Source: DASUPK01 sp963782345 (GTDB taxonomy: Bacteria; Actinomycetota; Thermoleophilia; Solirubrobacterales; 70-9). Taken from it: a DNA stretch of 64,000 nucleotides. Shown one piece after another: positions 1-8,138 of this stretch; within the stretch, counting starts at the first letter, position 1; each line of letters begins with the position of its first letter. A model generated the notes under the pieces. That model saw only the letters and a program-made list of their open reading frames with translations. It was not told the origin of the DNA and did no database searches. A program made the translations under genes and the position numbers. Location: the NCBI GenBank assembly GCA_963782345.1, contig CAWAJF010000007.1, forward strand, positions 310,001 to 374,000. Direction: 5' to 3'.

Positions 1-77
1 GACTACCGGGCCGGACCGCATTCCTGGGGGTTGATGGAGCGCTGACGGTGCAGCGAGATGTGGGTGCGGCCTAGCCA

Positions 78-1367
78 ATGCTGCGTCAGGCCGTAGGCCA
101 AAAAGCGCCCCTCGGGCTAGCCGGAGTCCCGCTCGCGCTGCTTGAAGCGGGCGCGAGCGCTCTCGATTTCCTTCACGTCGCGATCTCAGTGTGGTGCGTG
201 GCCAAATACAGTGCCCAGATCGAGCGGCTGCGTCCGATGCTCTCGCGAAGGGTGATGATCGCGGCGGTGACGCCGCTGGCGTCGATATTCGGCAGCGGCT
301 TTCTGATCATCGTGCCGGTTCTCGAGCGAACCCTCGGGGCGCTCGCGATCTTCGGTGTGGTCGGCATCTGCGGGTTCGCCTGGTTGGTCGGCATCTCCAT
401 TCGCCACAACGTCGCCACGGTCGAACCGCTGGAGGCCGACGGGCGGCTTGACTCGTCCATCCACAAGATCGAGCGGGCGGCGGACCTGGCGATCGTCATC
501 GCCTATGTGATCTCGGTTGCCCTCTACCTGCGGATCATGTCCCAGTACGTCGTCGACTTCGGCGCCTCGGGGTCCGACACCGCGCAGCGTGCGCTCGCCT
601 CGGGTGCGGTGCTGGTGATCGTCGGCGTCGGCGTCGTCAGGGGCTTCTCCGGACTTGACCTGATGGAGCGCGCCGCCCTGATCTCTGTGCTGGTGCTGAC
701 CACGATCTTCGGCGGCGCCCTGTTCATCCATGACGGCGCTGCCCTGGCAGGGGGTGGCATCCGGCTGCCACCTGTGCCCGGCAAGGGCGTGGCCGAGGTG
801 CTCCTGGTGCTGGGTGGAATCGTGATCACGGTCCAGGGCTTTGAGACCGTGCGCTATCTGGCCGACGAGTACGACCGCACGACCAGGATCTGGGCCTGCC
901 GGCTCTCGCAACTCGTCTCGAGCTCGATCTACATCGGTTTCGTCGCGCTGGCGACGCCGGTGATGGGCCTGGGCAGTGGTCACGGGGTGGACGCGACGCT
1001 GCTCGACATCAGCGGGCGAGTGCTGCCGCTGCTCTCCCTTCCGGTCGTGATCACCGCCATCCTCAGCCAGTTCAGCGCCGCCACCGCCGACACCGTCGCC
1101 GCCGACGGCAACCTGCGTCGCCTCTTCGGCCCATGGATGCGAGCACCGCGCCCGTACGTGATCAGCGGTGCGGCGGTGATCTTGTTGGTTTGGACGATTC
1201 CGATCTTCACGATCATCGCTGTCGCCTCACGGGCATTTGCCGCCTATTACTCGCTGCAATGCGTCGTTGCGCTGAAGACGTCAGACCGTTCCCTGGCAAA
1301 GCTCGGCTTCGGGCTGCTGGCCTTGGTGTTGGCGGCGATAACGCTGCTGGCGAAACCTGCGGGCTAG
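78..1367 (+). CDS. polytopic membrane protein, possibly APC-type transporter
   Basis: The 429-residue product is strongly hydrophobic, with about ten predicted membrane-spanning stretches from residue 30 to the C-terminus. Polar loops lie near residues 110-130 and 255-275. The segment ITVQGFETVRYLADEYD, followed by a hydrophobic run, resembles the mid-region of amino-acid/polyamine/organocation permeases, but I see no diagnostic signature, so a transport role is inference. The annotated ATG has no clear Shine-Dalgarno sequence. The N-terminal 30 residues are less membrane-like than expected, so the true start may lie downstream or beyond the window edge. The next gene is on the same strand after a 285-nt gap. 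Confidence 0.55.
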   Translation: MLRQAVGQKAPLGLAGVPLALLEAGASALDFLHVAISVWCVAKYSAQIERLRPMLSRRVMIAAVTPLASIFGSGFLIIVPVLERTLGALAIFGVVGICGFAWLVGISIRHNVATVEPLEADGRLDSSIHKIERAADLAIVIAYVISVALYLRIMSQYVVDFGASGSDTAQRALASGAVLVIVGVGVVRGFSGLDLMERAALISVLVLTTIFGGALFIHDGAALAGGGIRLPPVPGKGVAEVLLVLGGIVITVQGFETVRYLADEYDRTTRIWACRLSQLVSSSIYIGFVALATPVMGLGSGHGVDATLLDISGRVLPLLSLPVVITAILSQFSAATADTVAADGNLRRLFGPWMRAPRPYVISGAAVILLVWTIPIFTIIAVASRAFAAYYSLQCVVALKTSDRSLAKLGFGLLALVLAAITLLAKPAG

Positions 1368-1652
1368 TGGCTCCGCATATGGCTCTAGGACGCAAGAGAG
1401 ACACCCGCCACCACGGCGGGACACTCTCGGTCCACAGGGATGTCGTGCTCCGGAGGCAAACCTCGAGTGCCGCTTTTCGCGCTCAGGAGGCGCGGCGGCG
1501 TAGAGCCGTTCCGCTACCCCTCGTCGTCCGAAGCGGCGGTCGAAGCTCGTGACGCTCCGCCCGCGTTTTCGCCCACTTTTGGGATTGACTGCTGGGGCTC
1601 GGGACGGGAGGGTCTGCGCGAGGGAGAGGGGACGAGGCAAGGAGAAGCAGCG

Positions 1653-2126
1653 ATGGAGCGAAGGAAACGGCTAAGGCCGCGCGGTGCTCTGTTCGGTGCA
1701 CTCGCTGTGACGGCTGCGCTTGCGCTCGCCCCTGGTGCGAGCGCCAAGACTGAAAAGCTTACGGGCAAGGTCACCAGCGCGAAGAATCAAGGGGAACGGG
1801 GAATGCATGTGGTCATCGCCCTTCGGCGGGGCCGAAAGTCGGCCGGCAGACTCACGTTCGCCGGCTGTGGCGGAACCGGTTTCTCGATCATCTGCGGCGG
1901 GACGCTCAACCTCACCGGCACCGGCTCGGGACTGTCGGTGCTCTTCACCTGGGGCTGCCATCTCAAACACGGCGGAGGGGAGGCCTGCGCGAAATCAGCC
2001 ACCAGCTCAATCTCCGATCCCGCCGGAGCCAACCTCGGCTCCGTCACGCTCAAGATCGGGCCCCCCGGGAAGGGCGAGCCGCTGCAGAGGGGCAAGAGCT
2101 TCCAGGTGAAGGTCAAACCCGTGTGA
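1653..2126 (+). CDS. small secreted protein of unknown function
   Basis: The 157-residue product begins with a basic n-region (MERRKRLRPRG), a hydrophobic core and an ALAPGASA-type cleavage site, so it is a likely Sec substrate of about 125 mature residues. Four cysteines (GCGGTG, IICGG, WGCHL, EACAK) could form disulfides outside the cell. The ATG at 1653 is chosen over longer in-frame starts because it follows a GGAGAAGC ribosome site and puts the signal peptide at the N-terminus. No family was recognised. The preceding 285 nt hold no convincing gene. Confidence 0.6.
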   Translation: MERRKRLRPRGALFGALAVTAALALAPGASAKTEKLTGKVTSAKNQGERGMHVVIALRRGRKSAGRLTFAGCGGTGFSIICGGTLNLTGTGSGLSVLFTWGCHLKHGGGEACAKSATSSISDPAGANLGSVTLKIGPPGKGEPLQRGKSFQVKVKPV

Positions 2127-2885
2127 GCCACACTGGATTCCCCAGGATGTGAATTTCCCGCCTGGGACCAGACCGGCGGTCAAGAGGTGCGCTTTCCATA
2201 CTGTGGGGGCGCCAGCAGAGCGCAATTGCTGGTGCTGCCTTCGCGTGCTCCGGGCACCGCGACATAGGCGCCGAGAAGGGGCATCCGCTTCCGCTCCGGA
2301 TGCATTGCGGTAGCAACCCCTGTCAGTGCCGGCGCTCGCGCGATTAGGGGCACTGACATTGGTCAGTGCTGGGTTTCGCGCAGAGGGGGCGTCAGCAAGC
2401 CTGAGCTCAGAGGCTGCTCTGCTCGCTGAGGTAACCGCAGAAACCGCACTACGGCGATCCTGAGCCTCCCCGCAGGAGCACGGACTTCGCACATCTGGCC
2501 ACGCCCGGTGGCATCGCGACCGACCGCCGGCGAGAGCCGCAGAGAACCTCCAAGCGCGGGTAGTCTGTGCGCAGGAGGGCGTTCGGGGGGCCCGGAACCT
2601 CCCACCATTGCGGCGGGCGGTGGGTCAACTGCCCCCGTATAGGAAGCGCCAGGAACTTCGGCGCTCTCTCTATTGGTTTCAAGCATCGACCTGGACGCCA
2701 AGGCGTTGCTTCGGTCGAGCACCGGAAGTGAGGTCCCTGGGGGGCGGCAGATTCTCGCTGCCACTGGGAGGCGCCGCCTCGGCGTGGCCACCAGAAACGG
2801 TCAGCGGCGAGTTAGGATGAGCAACTCAGACGACAGTCGGTCGGATGTCCTCTCGGTGACACCCGCGACGAGAATGAGGAGCAGT
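2127..2885. other. 759-nt region without a convincing gene
   Basis: Open frames here are short and unlike proteins. The one structured item is a 29-nt block at 2363-2391 that recurs at 62057-62087. It is preceded by an inverted CACTGAC/GTCAGTG pair. An ATG at 2818 is in frame with the next gene but lacks a ribosome site. Confidence 0.5.
2363..2391. repeat. dispersed intergenic repeat, copy at 2.4 kb
   Basis: The core CAGTGCTGGGTTTCGCGC followed by a G-rich stretch matches the copy at 62057-62087 with only a few differences. Both copies lie in gene-free DNA and next to an inverted CACTG/CAGTG pair. A shorter related core (AGTGC, then GTTTCG) occurs on the opposite strand in the repeats near 3.6, 61.25 and 63.85 kb. 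Confidence 0.5.
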
Positions 2886-3290
2886 ATGGAAGGCCAAGAG
2901 CTTCACCCCGAGGACACTGCGAGCATGCGCGAGCCGCTCGCAGACGGACAGGGCACTCTTCGCTCGGACATCTCGACCGCGTTAGTTGGCCTCTACAAGG
3001 AGCACTTCGGCAAGGGGCCGACCCGCTGCCGCACCTATCTGGAGCCCGATCTGGTGGTGGTGATCCTGGGCGAGGGCTACACCGCGGCCGAGCAGACCCT
3101 GTTCGAGGCCGGCAAGTGGTATGAGGTCCGCAACGCCCGTTAAATCTGGCAGGACAGCATGCAGGCTCTCTTCGTCAACAAGATCGAGGAGCTCACCGGG
3201 CGAACGGTCTCCGCATTCATGAGCGCCAACCGCCAGGACCCCGACTTCGCGGTGGAGCTGTTCGTGCTCGAGGGCGAGCAAACCGGCTAG
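2886..3290 (+). pseudogene. DUF2294-type protein interrupted by an in-frame TAA
   Basis: The reading frame from the ATG at 2886 (GAGGAG ribosome site just upstream) runs through YKEHFGKGPTRCRTYLEPD and LVVVILGEGYTAAE to a TAA at 3141-3143. The same frame then continues through KIEELTGRTVSAFMSANRQD and ELFVLEGEQTG to a TAG at 3290. The two halves together match the usual layout of DUF2294 proteins, including the TGR.V.AFMS motif. The gene is therefore either broken by a nonsense change or contains a base-call error. An alternative start at 2818 would extend the N-terminus by 22-23 residues. Confidence 0.65.
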
Positions 3291-3783
3291 ACAGTCGCGC
3301 GGCGCCAATGCTGCCGGCGTTTGTGGCTCTGGACCAGGTACGAATCAGGGCAAGTGGCCTGAGGACTGCCTGCCCGGACTCCCTCGGCCTGGACCCAGTC
3401 CCGCGTTAACACCCAACCTGACTTAGATCGCTCGGATGACGAGGAGAGCCGCAGCCCCCGACGAAGGTATCCGAGGCGACTCGCAGGATCGCCGCTCGGG
3501 TGAAGAGCAGCATTGCCGGAGCGCGCCCCCTTTCGCGTGCCAGGGGAACTCTGGGTGTCCTGAAGATGGCCCGAGGGCGGTGCTGCTCTCGACGAAACGC
3601 GGCACTCCGCGCGGGAGGGATTGCCCCCTATTGCGTGTGTCCGCCTGACGTAGGCACGGAAATCGGCTCAAACAAATGACGTTGGGGCAGGGCCTAACGC
3701 TTATTGCTTGATCGCTTTTTGGCTGCCCGCGTCCGCCTTCAACGTCGCAATCCCGGTCCTCCCTACTCCCAGCGCCTTCCTCT
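3291..3783. other. gene-free region with repeat and integration scar
   Basis: No supported gene is seen between the DUF2294 remnant and the tRNA region. The right part is filled by a long dispersed repeat (3524-3707) shared with the right end of the mobile island. It is followed by short arm-like direct repeats beside the tRNA. Confidence 0.5.
3524..3707. repeat. dispersed repeat A, copy 1
   Basis: This stretch aligns with 61188-61371. The best-conserved part, GTAGGCACGG through AAATGACGTTGGGGCA to CGCTTATTGC, is almost identical over about 58 nt. Weaker blocks lie upstream (TTCGCGTGC with a G run, then CGACGAAACGC, then CTATTGC). A more diverged relative is at about 63765-63885. In both good copies, short arm-like direct repeats and a hairpin lie just beyond the CTTATTGC end. 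Confidence 0.7.
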
Positions 3784-3802
3784 CGGGATACAACGGGGAT
3801 AC
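3784..3802. repeat. paired GGGATAC direct repeats beside tRNA
   Basis: Two GGGATAC units sit 11 nt apart, next to the tRNA terminator. Their layout matches the paired repeats next to the other putative att sites in this window (GTGCCAG, TTGGACCC and TGTGCCC types). I infer arm-type integrase binding sites left by an element that once used the 3' end of this tRNA. Confidence 0.4.
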
Positions 3803-3821
3803 GGTTTTCAAGAGACTTAAA

Positions 3822-3849
3822 CGAAAGCCCCGCTTTGCGGGGCTTTCGA
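3822..3849 (-). terminator. tRNA terminator hairpin
   Basis: CGAAAGCCCCGC and its perfect complement flank a TTT loop. On the minus strand the hairpin lies directly after the tRNA 3' end and is followed by GTTT, as expected for an intrinsic terminator. Confidence 0.75.
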
Positions 3850-3850
3850 G

Positions 3851-3924
3851 TGGGCCGGGGAGGGCTCGAACCTCCGACCTACGGATTATGAGTCCGCTGC
3901 TCTGACCAGCTGAGCTACCGGCCC
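3851..3924 (-). tRNA. tRNA with CAT anticodon (Met or Ile2)
   Basis: On the minus strand this 74-nt stretch folds as a complete cloverleaf. The acceptor stem is GGGCCGG with CCGGCCC, the D arm contains AGCTCAGCTGGTCAGAGC, and the anticodon stem GCGGA/TCCGT (one mismatch) encloses the loop CTCATAA. The T arm contains GGTTCGAGCC. The anticodon is CAT. The sequence alone does not tell me whether it is elongator tRNA-Met or the lysidine-modified tRNA-Ile. CCA is not encoded. A terminator follows immediately. Confidence 0.92.
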
Positions 3925-3962
3925 TGGGCAAGCGAGCGTACCGTCCGGGGTAGATTCGTTTG

Positions 3963-4310
3963 ATGGCGCGCGAGCCGGAGGAGCCCGGCGAGACGACGTT
4001 CACCTGGCCTCTGCTCGGGGCGCTCTACAGCTCGCTGGTGATCGTCGTGCTGGTCGCCCTGCTCAACTCGCACGTCGGGCGGGATCTCGACGGCAAGGTC
4101 GATGCGCCGGCCAGAACGCTCGTGGCGGCGCCGGTGATCGCCAGCGCGACGGTGGTCTTCGTGGCCTGCATGATCGCGTTGATCCTGCCCCTCCACCGGC
4201 GGCCGGCGATGCGGGTCGCCGAGATCGGCAGTTGGCTCATCCCCGCCTGGCTGGTGATGGGCGCGATGGTTCTGGGGGCGATCTCGTTCGCCCTCAACCA
4301 CGCTGACTGA
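3963..4310 (+). CDS. small three-helix membrane protein
   Basis: The 115-residue product has a short acidic N-terminus (MAREPEEPGETT) and three hydrophobic segments at about residues 17-37, 53-76 and 88-110. No family was recognised. The ATG at 3963 is chosen over a TTG one codon upstream. It starts 39 nt beyond the divergently transcribed tRNA, so its promoter probably lies in or near the tRNA upstream region. Confidence 0.6.
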   Translation: MAREPEEPGETTFTWPLLGALYSSLVIVVLVALLNSHVGRDLDGKVDAPARTLVAAPVIASATVVFVACMIALILPLHRRPAMRVAEIGSWLIPAWLVMGAMVLGAISFALNHAD

Positions 4311-4353
4311 GGAAGGGGCGCTCCTCGCCTTGGGCCGTGGAACGCCCTCGCAT

Positions 4354-4722
4354 CTACTCGGGGAGGGCGGCGAGCGAGTCGGCCACCGATGACGGCTCCG
4401 GGATGCCCTCGGCCGCGGCCTGAGCTCCCTCATTGAAGGCGCTTGCCCCGGCGATCAGCGCCGCGGCTGCGCCCGGCTGAATCTGCCCGGTGTCCACCGA
4501 GGCGGAGAGGAACTGCTCGATCTGCTTCGCCAACTCGGCCAGCCTGTCCTGGCCGACCACCAGCGCCGCCCCCTTCAGGCCATGCGCCTCGACTCGGAGC
4601 TCCTCGATGCGGCCCGGATCCTTCTCCCCCGATCCGGCCAGCGCCTCGAGGCCGTCGATGATCGCCGGCGTGCGGCGGCCGGCTTCGGCCGCCAGCATGA
4701 CGAGGAGCTCAGGATCCCCCAC
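4354..4722 (-). CDS. Hpt (histidine phosphotransfer) domain protein
   Basis: The 122-residue product is almost entirely helical and carries the motif EELRVEAHGLKGAALVVG. Its histidine is the expected phosphoacceptor of Hpt domains, which relay phosphate between receiver domains in multistep phosphorelays. A GTG start shares bases with the stop codon of the upstream lipoprotein gene (TAGTG), so the two are translationally coupled. No kinase or receiver gene is adjacent, so its partners must be encoded elsewhere. Confidence 0.7.
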   Translation of the reverse strand: MGDPELLVMLAAEAGRRTPAIIDGLEALAGSGEKDPGRIEELRVEAHGLKGAALVVGQDRLAELAKQIEQFLSASVDTGQIQPGAAAALIAGASAFNEGAQAAAEGIPEPSSVADSLAALPE

Positions 4723-5705
4723 TAGCCGGCCACCTTCCGCACCGCGGCCTCCAGTTCCTGGACGCTGAAGGGGCCCTGAAGAACGGTGCTCACCTTGCCG
4801 CGCTTGTCGATCACGAAGGCCCAGGGCTCGGTGCTCAGATGGAAGGCGCGCATCTGCGGACGGGGCCCGTCGCTGATGCGGTTGTTCTTGTAGACCTCCT
4901 GGTGGATGAAGGCGACCTTGTCGCCGAACTCCTGCTTCACCTGTTCGGTGACGTCGGTCACGGGCCCGCAGACTCGGCTCTGACAGAGGGCCGGCGTCGC
5001 GAAGAGGAGCACCACCGGCTTCTTGCCGACGACGTTCGCGAAGTCGTCGCTGTGCATGTCGTCGGGCGGGACCCGGGTGTCGATCTGGGAGATGTCGGAG
5101 ACCTCGCCTGCGGTCAGGGTGTGGATCACCGGCGTCTTCTGCCCGACCTGTGGCATCGGGTAATGGCCGACTGCGTCTGACGAAGGCAGCAGGCTGTATT
5201 GGTAGGAGCTGCCCTTCTTGATCAGGGCACCGAATTCCCAGGGGCCGGACTTGTTGAGCGGGATTTCGGAGACGTAGGCGACCTGCGCCGCGCTCGGGTC
5301 GTCGGCGGTTGACTTGGCCCTGAAGGCGGCCCTCGTGGTGAGGTCCTCGATCCGCGCCGGGAAGGGACCGATGGCCGGGCCGTTCACGCCACGGCCCGGT
5401 GCGGCGTACAGGGCGACCTGGGCGTCGGTGATCTGCTCATGTCCCGGCGTGAAGACCCCGAAGGGAAAGCGGTTAGTGCCCAGGTGGAGCTCGCGGCCCG
5501 CGGGAGAGACGACCGGGCCCTGGGCGCCACCTGTGGACAGCACCACCTGGCGAAGCGTCTTGCCCTGCGCGGACGGGAACTCGGATGCGGCGGGCGCCGG
5601 TCGGCTGCGGCTGCCCGTGCCGTTGTTCGAGCCGCAGCCGGCGACCAGCCCGAGGGCGAACAGCGCGGCGGCGGTGAACAGGGGCTTCCGGGGCACTGGC
5701 GGCAT
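4722..5705 (-). CDS. lipoprotein with thioredoxin-like domain
   Basis: The 327-residue product starts with a lipoprotein signal (FTAAALFALGLVAGC, lipobox LVAGC), so it should be anchored outside the membrane. The C-terminal half has a thioredoxin-fold strand and redox-type cysteine pair (VVLLFATPALCQSRVCGP, CX4C), then WAFVIDKRGKV as in peroxiredoxin/SCO-like proteins. The middle (residues 60-200) resembles an immunoglobulin-like extracellular region. I chose the ATG at 5705 because it places the signal peptide at the N-terminus; longer in-frame starts are possible. It is coupled to the downstream Hpt gene. The redox role is inferred. Confidence 0.68.
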   Translation of the reverse strand: MPPVPRKPLFTAAALFALGLVAGCGSNNGTGSRSRPAPAASEFPSAQGKTLRQVVLSTGGAQGPVVSPAGRELHLGTNRFPFGVFTPGHEQITDAQVALYAAPGRGVNGPAIGPFPARIEDLTTRAAFRAKSTADDPSAAQVAYVSEIPLNKSGPWEFGALIKKGSSYQYSLLPSSDAVGHYPMPQVGQKTPVIHTLTAGEVSDISQIDTRVPPDDMHSDDFANVVGKKPVVLLFATPALCQSRVCGPVTDVTEQVKQEFGDKVAFIHQEVYKNNRISDGPRPQMRAFHLSTEPWAFVIDKRGKVSTVLQGPFSVQELEAAVRKVAG

Positions 5706-5797
5706 CGTAGTTGGGGCACCGATAGGGTGGCGCCGGCGCTCAGGATTAGAGGGGCCGCGCCTAAAGGCGCGCCCACGCATCACTAAAGGAGGAGACG

Positions 5798-6538
5798 TTG
5801 GCGGAGAAGGCGGCCCTGATCACCGGTGGTTCGAGCGGCATCGGGTTGGCGATCGCCCGCCTGCTCGGTGAGGACGGCTACGGCCTGACCGTCTCGGCCC
5901 GGCGTCCCGAGAAGCTCGAGGCCGCGGCAGAGAATCTGCGCTCCGGCGGCCTCGAGGTGCAGAGCGTTCCGGCGAACATGGCCGACGAGGAGAGCCTGGA
6001 GGCGCTGGTCGCCGCGCACAAGGAGCGGTACGGGCGGCTCGACGTGCTGATCAACAACGCCGGCGTCGGGATCGGCGAGGCGATGGACGCGCTGTCGACG
6101 AAGTTCATCGACATGCAGCTCGGGGTGAACCTTCGCGCCGTGGTCATGATGACGCGGGAGTGCCTGCCGATGCTGCGCGAGGCCGGAGCCGAGCATGGGA
6201 AGGCGCTGGTGGTCAACACCGCCTCGATCTCGGGTAAGAGCGGGCAGCCCTGGCTCAGCGTCTACTCCGCGACCAAGGCGGCCGTGATCGGGTTCTCGCA
6301 GGCGACGCAGAAGGAGAACGCGGGACAGGGAATTCAGGTGACCGCGTTCGCGCCCGCATTCGTCGACACGCCGATGACGGAGTTCGTCAAGGGCCAGGTG
6401 GACGCCGAGGCGATGATCCGGCCCGAGGACATCGCCGAGGCGGTTCGCTTCCTGCTCCGGACCTCCCCGAACTGCCTGGTGCCGGAGATCATGTTCCTGC
6501 GGCCCGGGGACACGATGGATACGCCCGACTTGGGTTAG
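5798..6538 (+). CDS. short-chain dehydrogenase/reductase
   Basis: This is a 246-residue classical SDR. The NAD(P)-binding motif GGSSGIG is near residue 10, NNAG near 85, serine in NTASISGK near 140, and the catalytic YSATK near 154. The substrate is not predictable. The TTG start is supported by an AAAGGAGGAG ribosome site a few bases upstream. It is divergent from the lipoprotein gene. Confidence 0.82.
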   Translation: MAEKAALITGGSSGIGLAIARLLGEDGYGLTVSARRPEKLEAAAENLRSGGLEVQSVPANMADEESLEALVAAHKERYGRLDVLINNAGVGIGEAMDALSTKFIDMQLGVNLRAVVMMTRECLPMLREAGAEHGKALVVNTASISGKSGQPWLSVYSATKAAVIGFSQATQKENAGQGIQVTAFAPAFVDTPMTEFVKGQVDAEAMIRPEDIAEAVRFLLRTSPNCLVPEIMFLRPGDTMDTPDLG

Positions 6539-6554
6539 CGGCCTCGAGGGCGCC

Positions 6555-7472
6555 CTATTTCGCGGCCGTCCAGATCCTGCCGCCCTTCCGCAGGCCGATG
6601 CGCGCTCCGGCCCACCAGGCCCCCTGGCGGAGCAGGTCGTACCAGGCGTCCTCGACCCATTCCCGCTGCCCGCGCCCGCGGGCCCGCGCCCAGAGGACGA
6701 TGCCGAGGCCGCGGGCGGTCCGGCCGATCTCCCGGATCCGTGGCGGCCTGACCGGGTCGCCGCCCATCGCCTCGAACTTTGCTCCGACCAGCCCGGCGCC
6801 GTAGGCCCAGCCGAGCTGCTGGCGGAAGAAGCCGAGCTGGGTCGAGCGGTTTCGGTGGCGGGCGGTGGCCCTCTCCGCGTAGGCGAGCCGGAGATTGCTT
6901 CGCTCCCGGAAGCGGAGGCCGAGCTCGACGTCCTGGGCGCGGGTCATGTGGGGGTCGAAGGGGCCGATGCGTTCGATCACCTCGCGACGATAGGCGGCGT
7001 TGGCGGTGATCGGGTAGGCCGGGTTGGAGTTGAAGGCGAAGCGCTGCCAGTTGCCGAGGAGGCGGGTGGCCTGGCGCTCGGCCGCCGTCGTCGGCGGGAC
7101 GTGCTGGAGGTCGCCGGCGACGGCCCCGACCTCCGGGTCCTCGAAGGGACGGACCAGCTCCGTCAGCCATTGCGGCACGACCACGCAATCGGCATCGACG
7201 AAGGCGAGGATCTCGCCCGTGCTCTCCGCGATGCCGCGATTGCGGGCGTTGGAGACGCCGGGCCTGGGCTCCCGGAGGTAGCGGACCGGCCTCGACTGGA
7301 TCTGGGGAGCGGTGGTGTCGGTTGAGCCGTTGTCTACAACCAGGATCTGGCGGCGGTCCTCCGGGTAGTCGGTGGCGAGGATCGCGTCCAGGCAGTCCGC
7401 GATCGTGTCTTCGCCATCGCGGACGGGGACGATCACTGAGACGGATGGGGGTTCGGCCGGCGCCCGCGTCAC
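6555..7472 (-). CDS. family 2 glycosyltransferase
   Basis: The 305-residue product opens with VSVIVPVRDGEDTIADCLDA, has the nucleotide-binding VVDNGSTD, the RNRGIAEST motif and the metal-binding DADC, all in the order found in GT-A inverting glycosyltransferases. No membrane helices are evident. The acceptor is unknown. It is convergent with the SDR gene and lies upstream of an unknown gene on the same strand. Confidence 0.82.
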   Translation of the reverse strand: MTRAPAEPPSVSVIVPVRDGEDTIADCLDAILATDYPEDRRQILVVDNGSTDTTAPQIQSRPVRYLREPRPGVSNARNRGIAESTGEILAFVDADCVVVPQWLTELVRPFEDPEVGAVAGDLQHVPPTTAAERQATRLLGNWQRFAFNSNPAYPITANAAYRREVIERIGPFDPHMTRAQDVELGLRFRERSNLRLAYAERATARHRNRSTQLGFFRQQLGWAYGAGLVGAKFEAMGGDPVRPPRIREIGRTARGLGIVLWARARGRGQREWVEDAWYDLLRQGAWWAGARIGLRKGGRIWTAAK

Positions 7473-7494
7473 GGGCGGAAGTTAGCCGCGGCGG

Positions 7495-8058
7495 TTAGGA
7501 GCGGGAGCGCTGGAGCTCGGCGTCGGCGCGATCGAGCTCCGCGGACCAGGCCTCGGCGGAGTCGAGCGTGGCCGGCTCGGGTAGGCGATCCTCGGCGTGA
7601 GCGTGCTCGGCGTAGGCCGTGGCGAGGACATCGTCGACCGACAGATCGGATGCCTCCTGGGCGTCGGCGGCGGCGAGGCGGCGGCGGGTGGCCTGGACGT
7701 CGCGGACCTCCTCGGCGAGCGAGCGCTCGGGCAGGGAGTGGCCGTCGATGCCGTCGCGAAGCAGGGACATCTCGAGATAGCCCTCCAGGGTGCGGACCTC
7801 GCGGCGCGACGCGCGCCGGGGCTTGCGCTGGTTGGCGCCCGTGAAGGCGTCCCAGGCGCGGGCGAAGGTGCCGAAGTTGGTACGGCCGCCGTTTCGGTGC
7901 GCGGCGAGCATCGGGCAGACGCCGCCGCGCTTGTCCACGTAGGCGCCGACGATCACCCGGTTCGAGCGGATGCCGCTGAGCATCGCCGCCTTGGTGCCGC
8001 TGGGCATCGCGTCGACGGAGTTGCGGAGGCGCTCGGCGTTGTTGCGTCGCTTGGCCAT
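7495..8058 (-). CDS. conserved protein of unknown function
   Basis: The 187-residue product is charged and helix-rich, with no signal peptide or membrane segment. Residues 1-80 (MAKRRNNAERLRNSVDAMP through FARAWDAFTG) look folded and include CPMLAAHRNGG. The C-terminal 90 residues are a predicted coiled coil rich in Ala, Glu and Arg. The ATG at 8058 is preferred because the upstream extension is unlike protein. I recognise no family. Confidence 0.6.
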   Translation of the reverse strand: MAKRRNNAERLRNSVDAMPSGTKAAMLSGIRSNRVIVGAYVDKRGGVCPMLAAHRNGGRTNFGTFARAWDAFTGANQRKPRRASRREVRTLEGYLEMSLLRDGIDGHSLPERSLAEEVRDVQATRRRLAAADAQEASDLSVDDVLATAYAEHAHAEDRLPEPATLDSAEAWSAELDRADAELQRSRS

Positions 8059-8138
8059 GATCGATCGGGTCGCGGCTCGGCTTCGCCCGCGCCGCACCCT
8101 GGGGTAAGGAATAGCGGCTACGGCGTAGGGTCAGCGCA

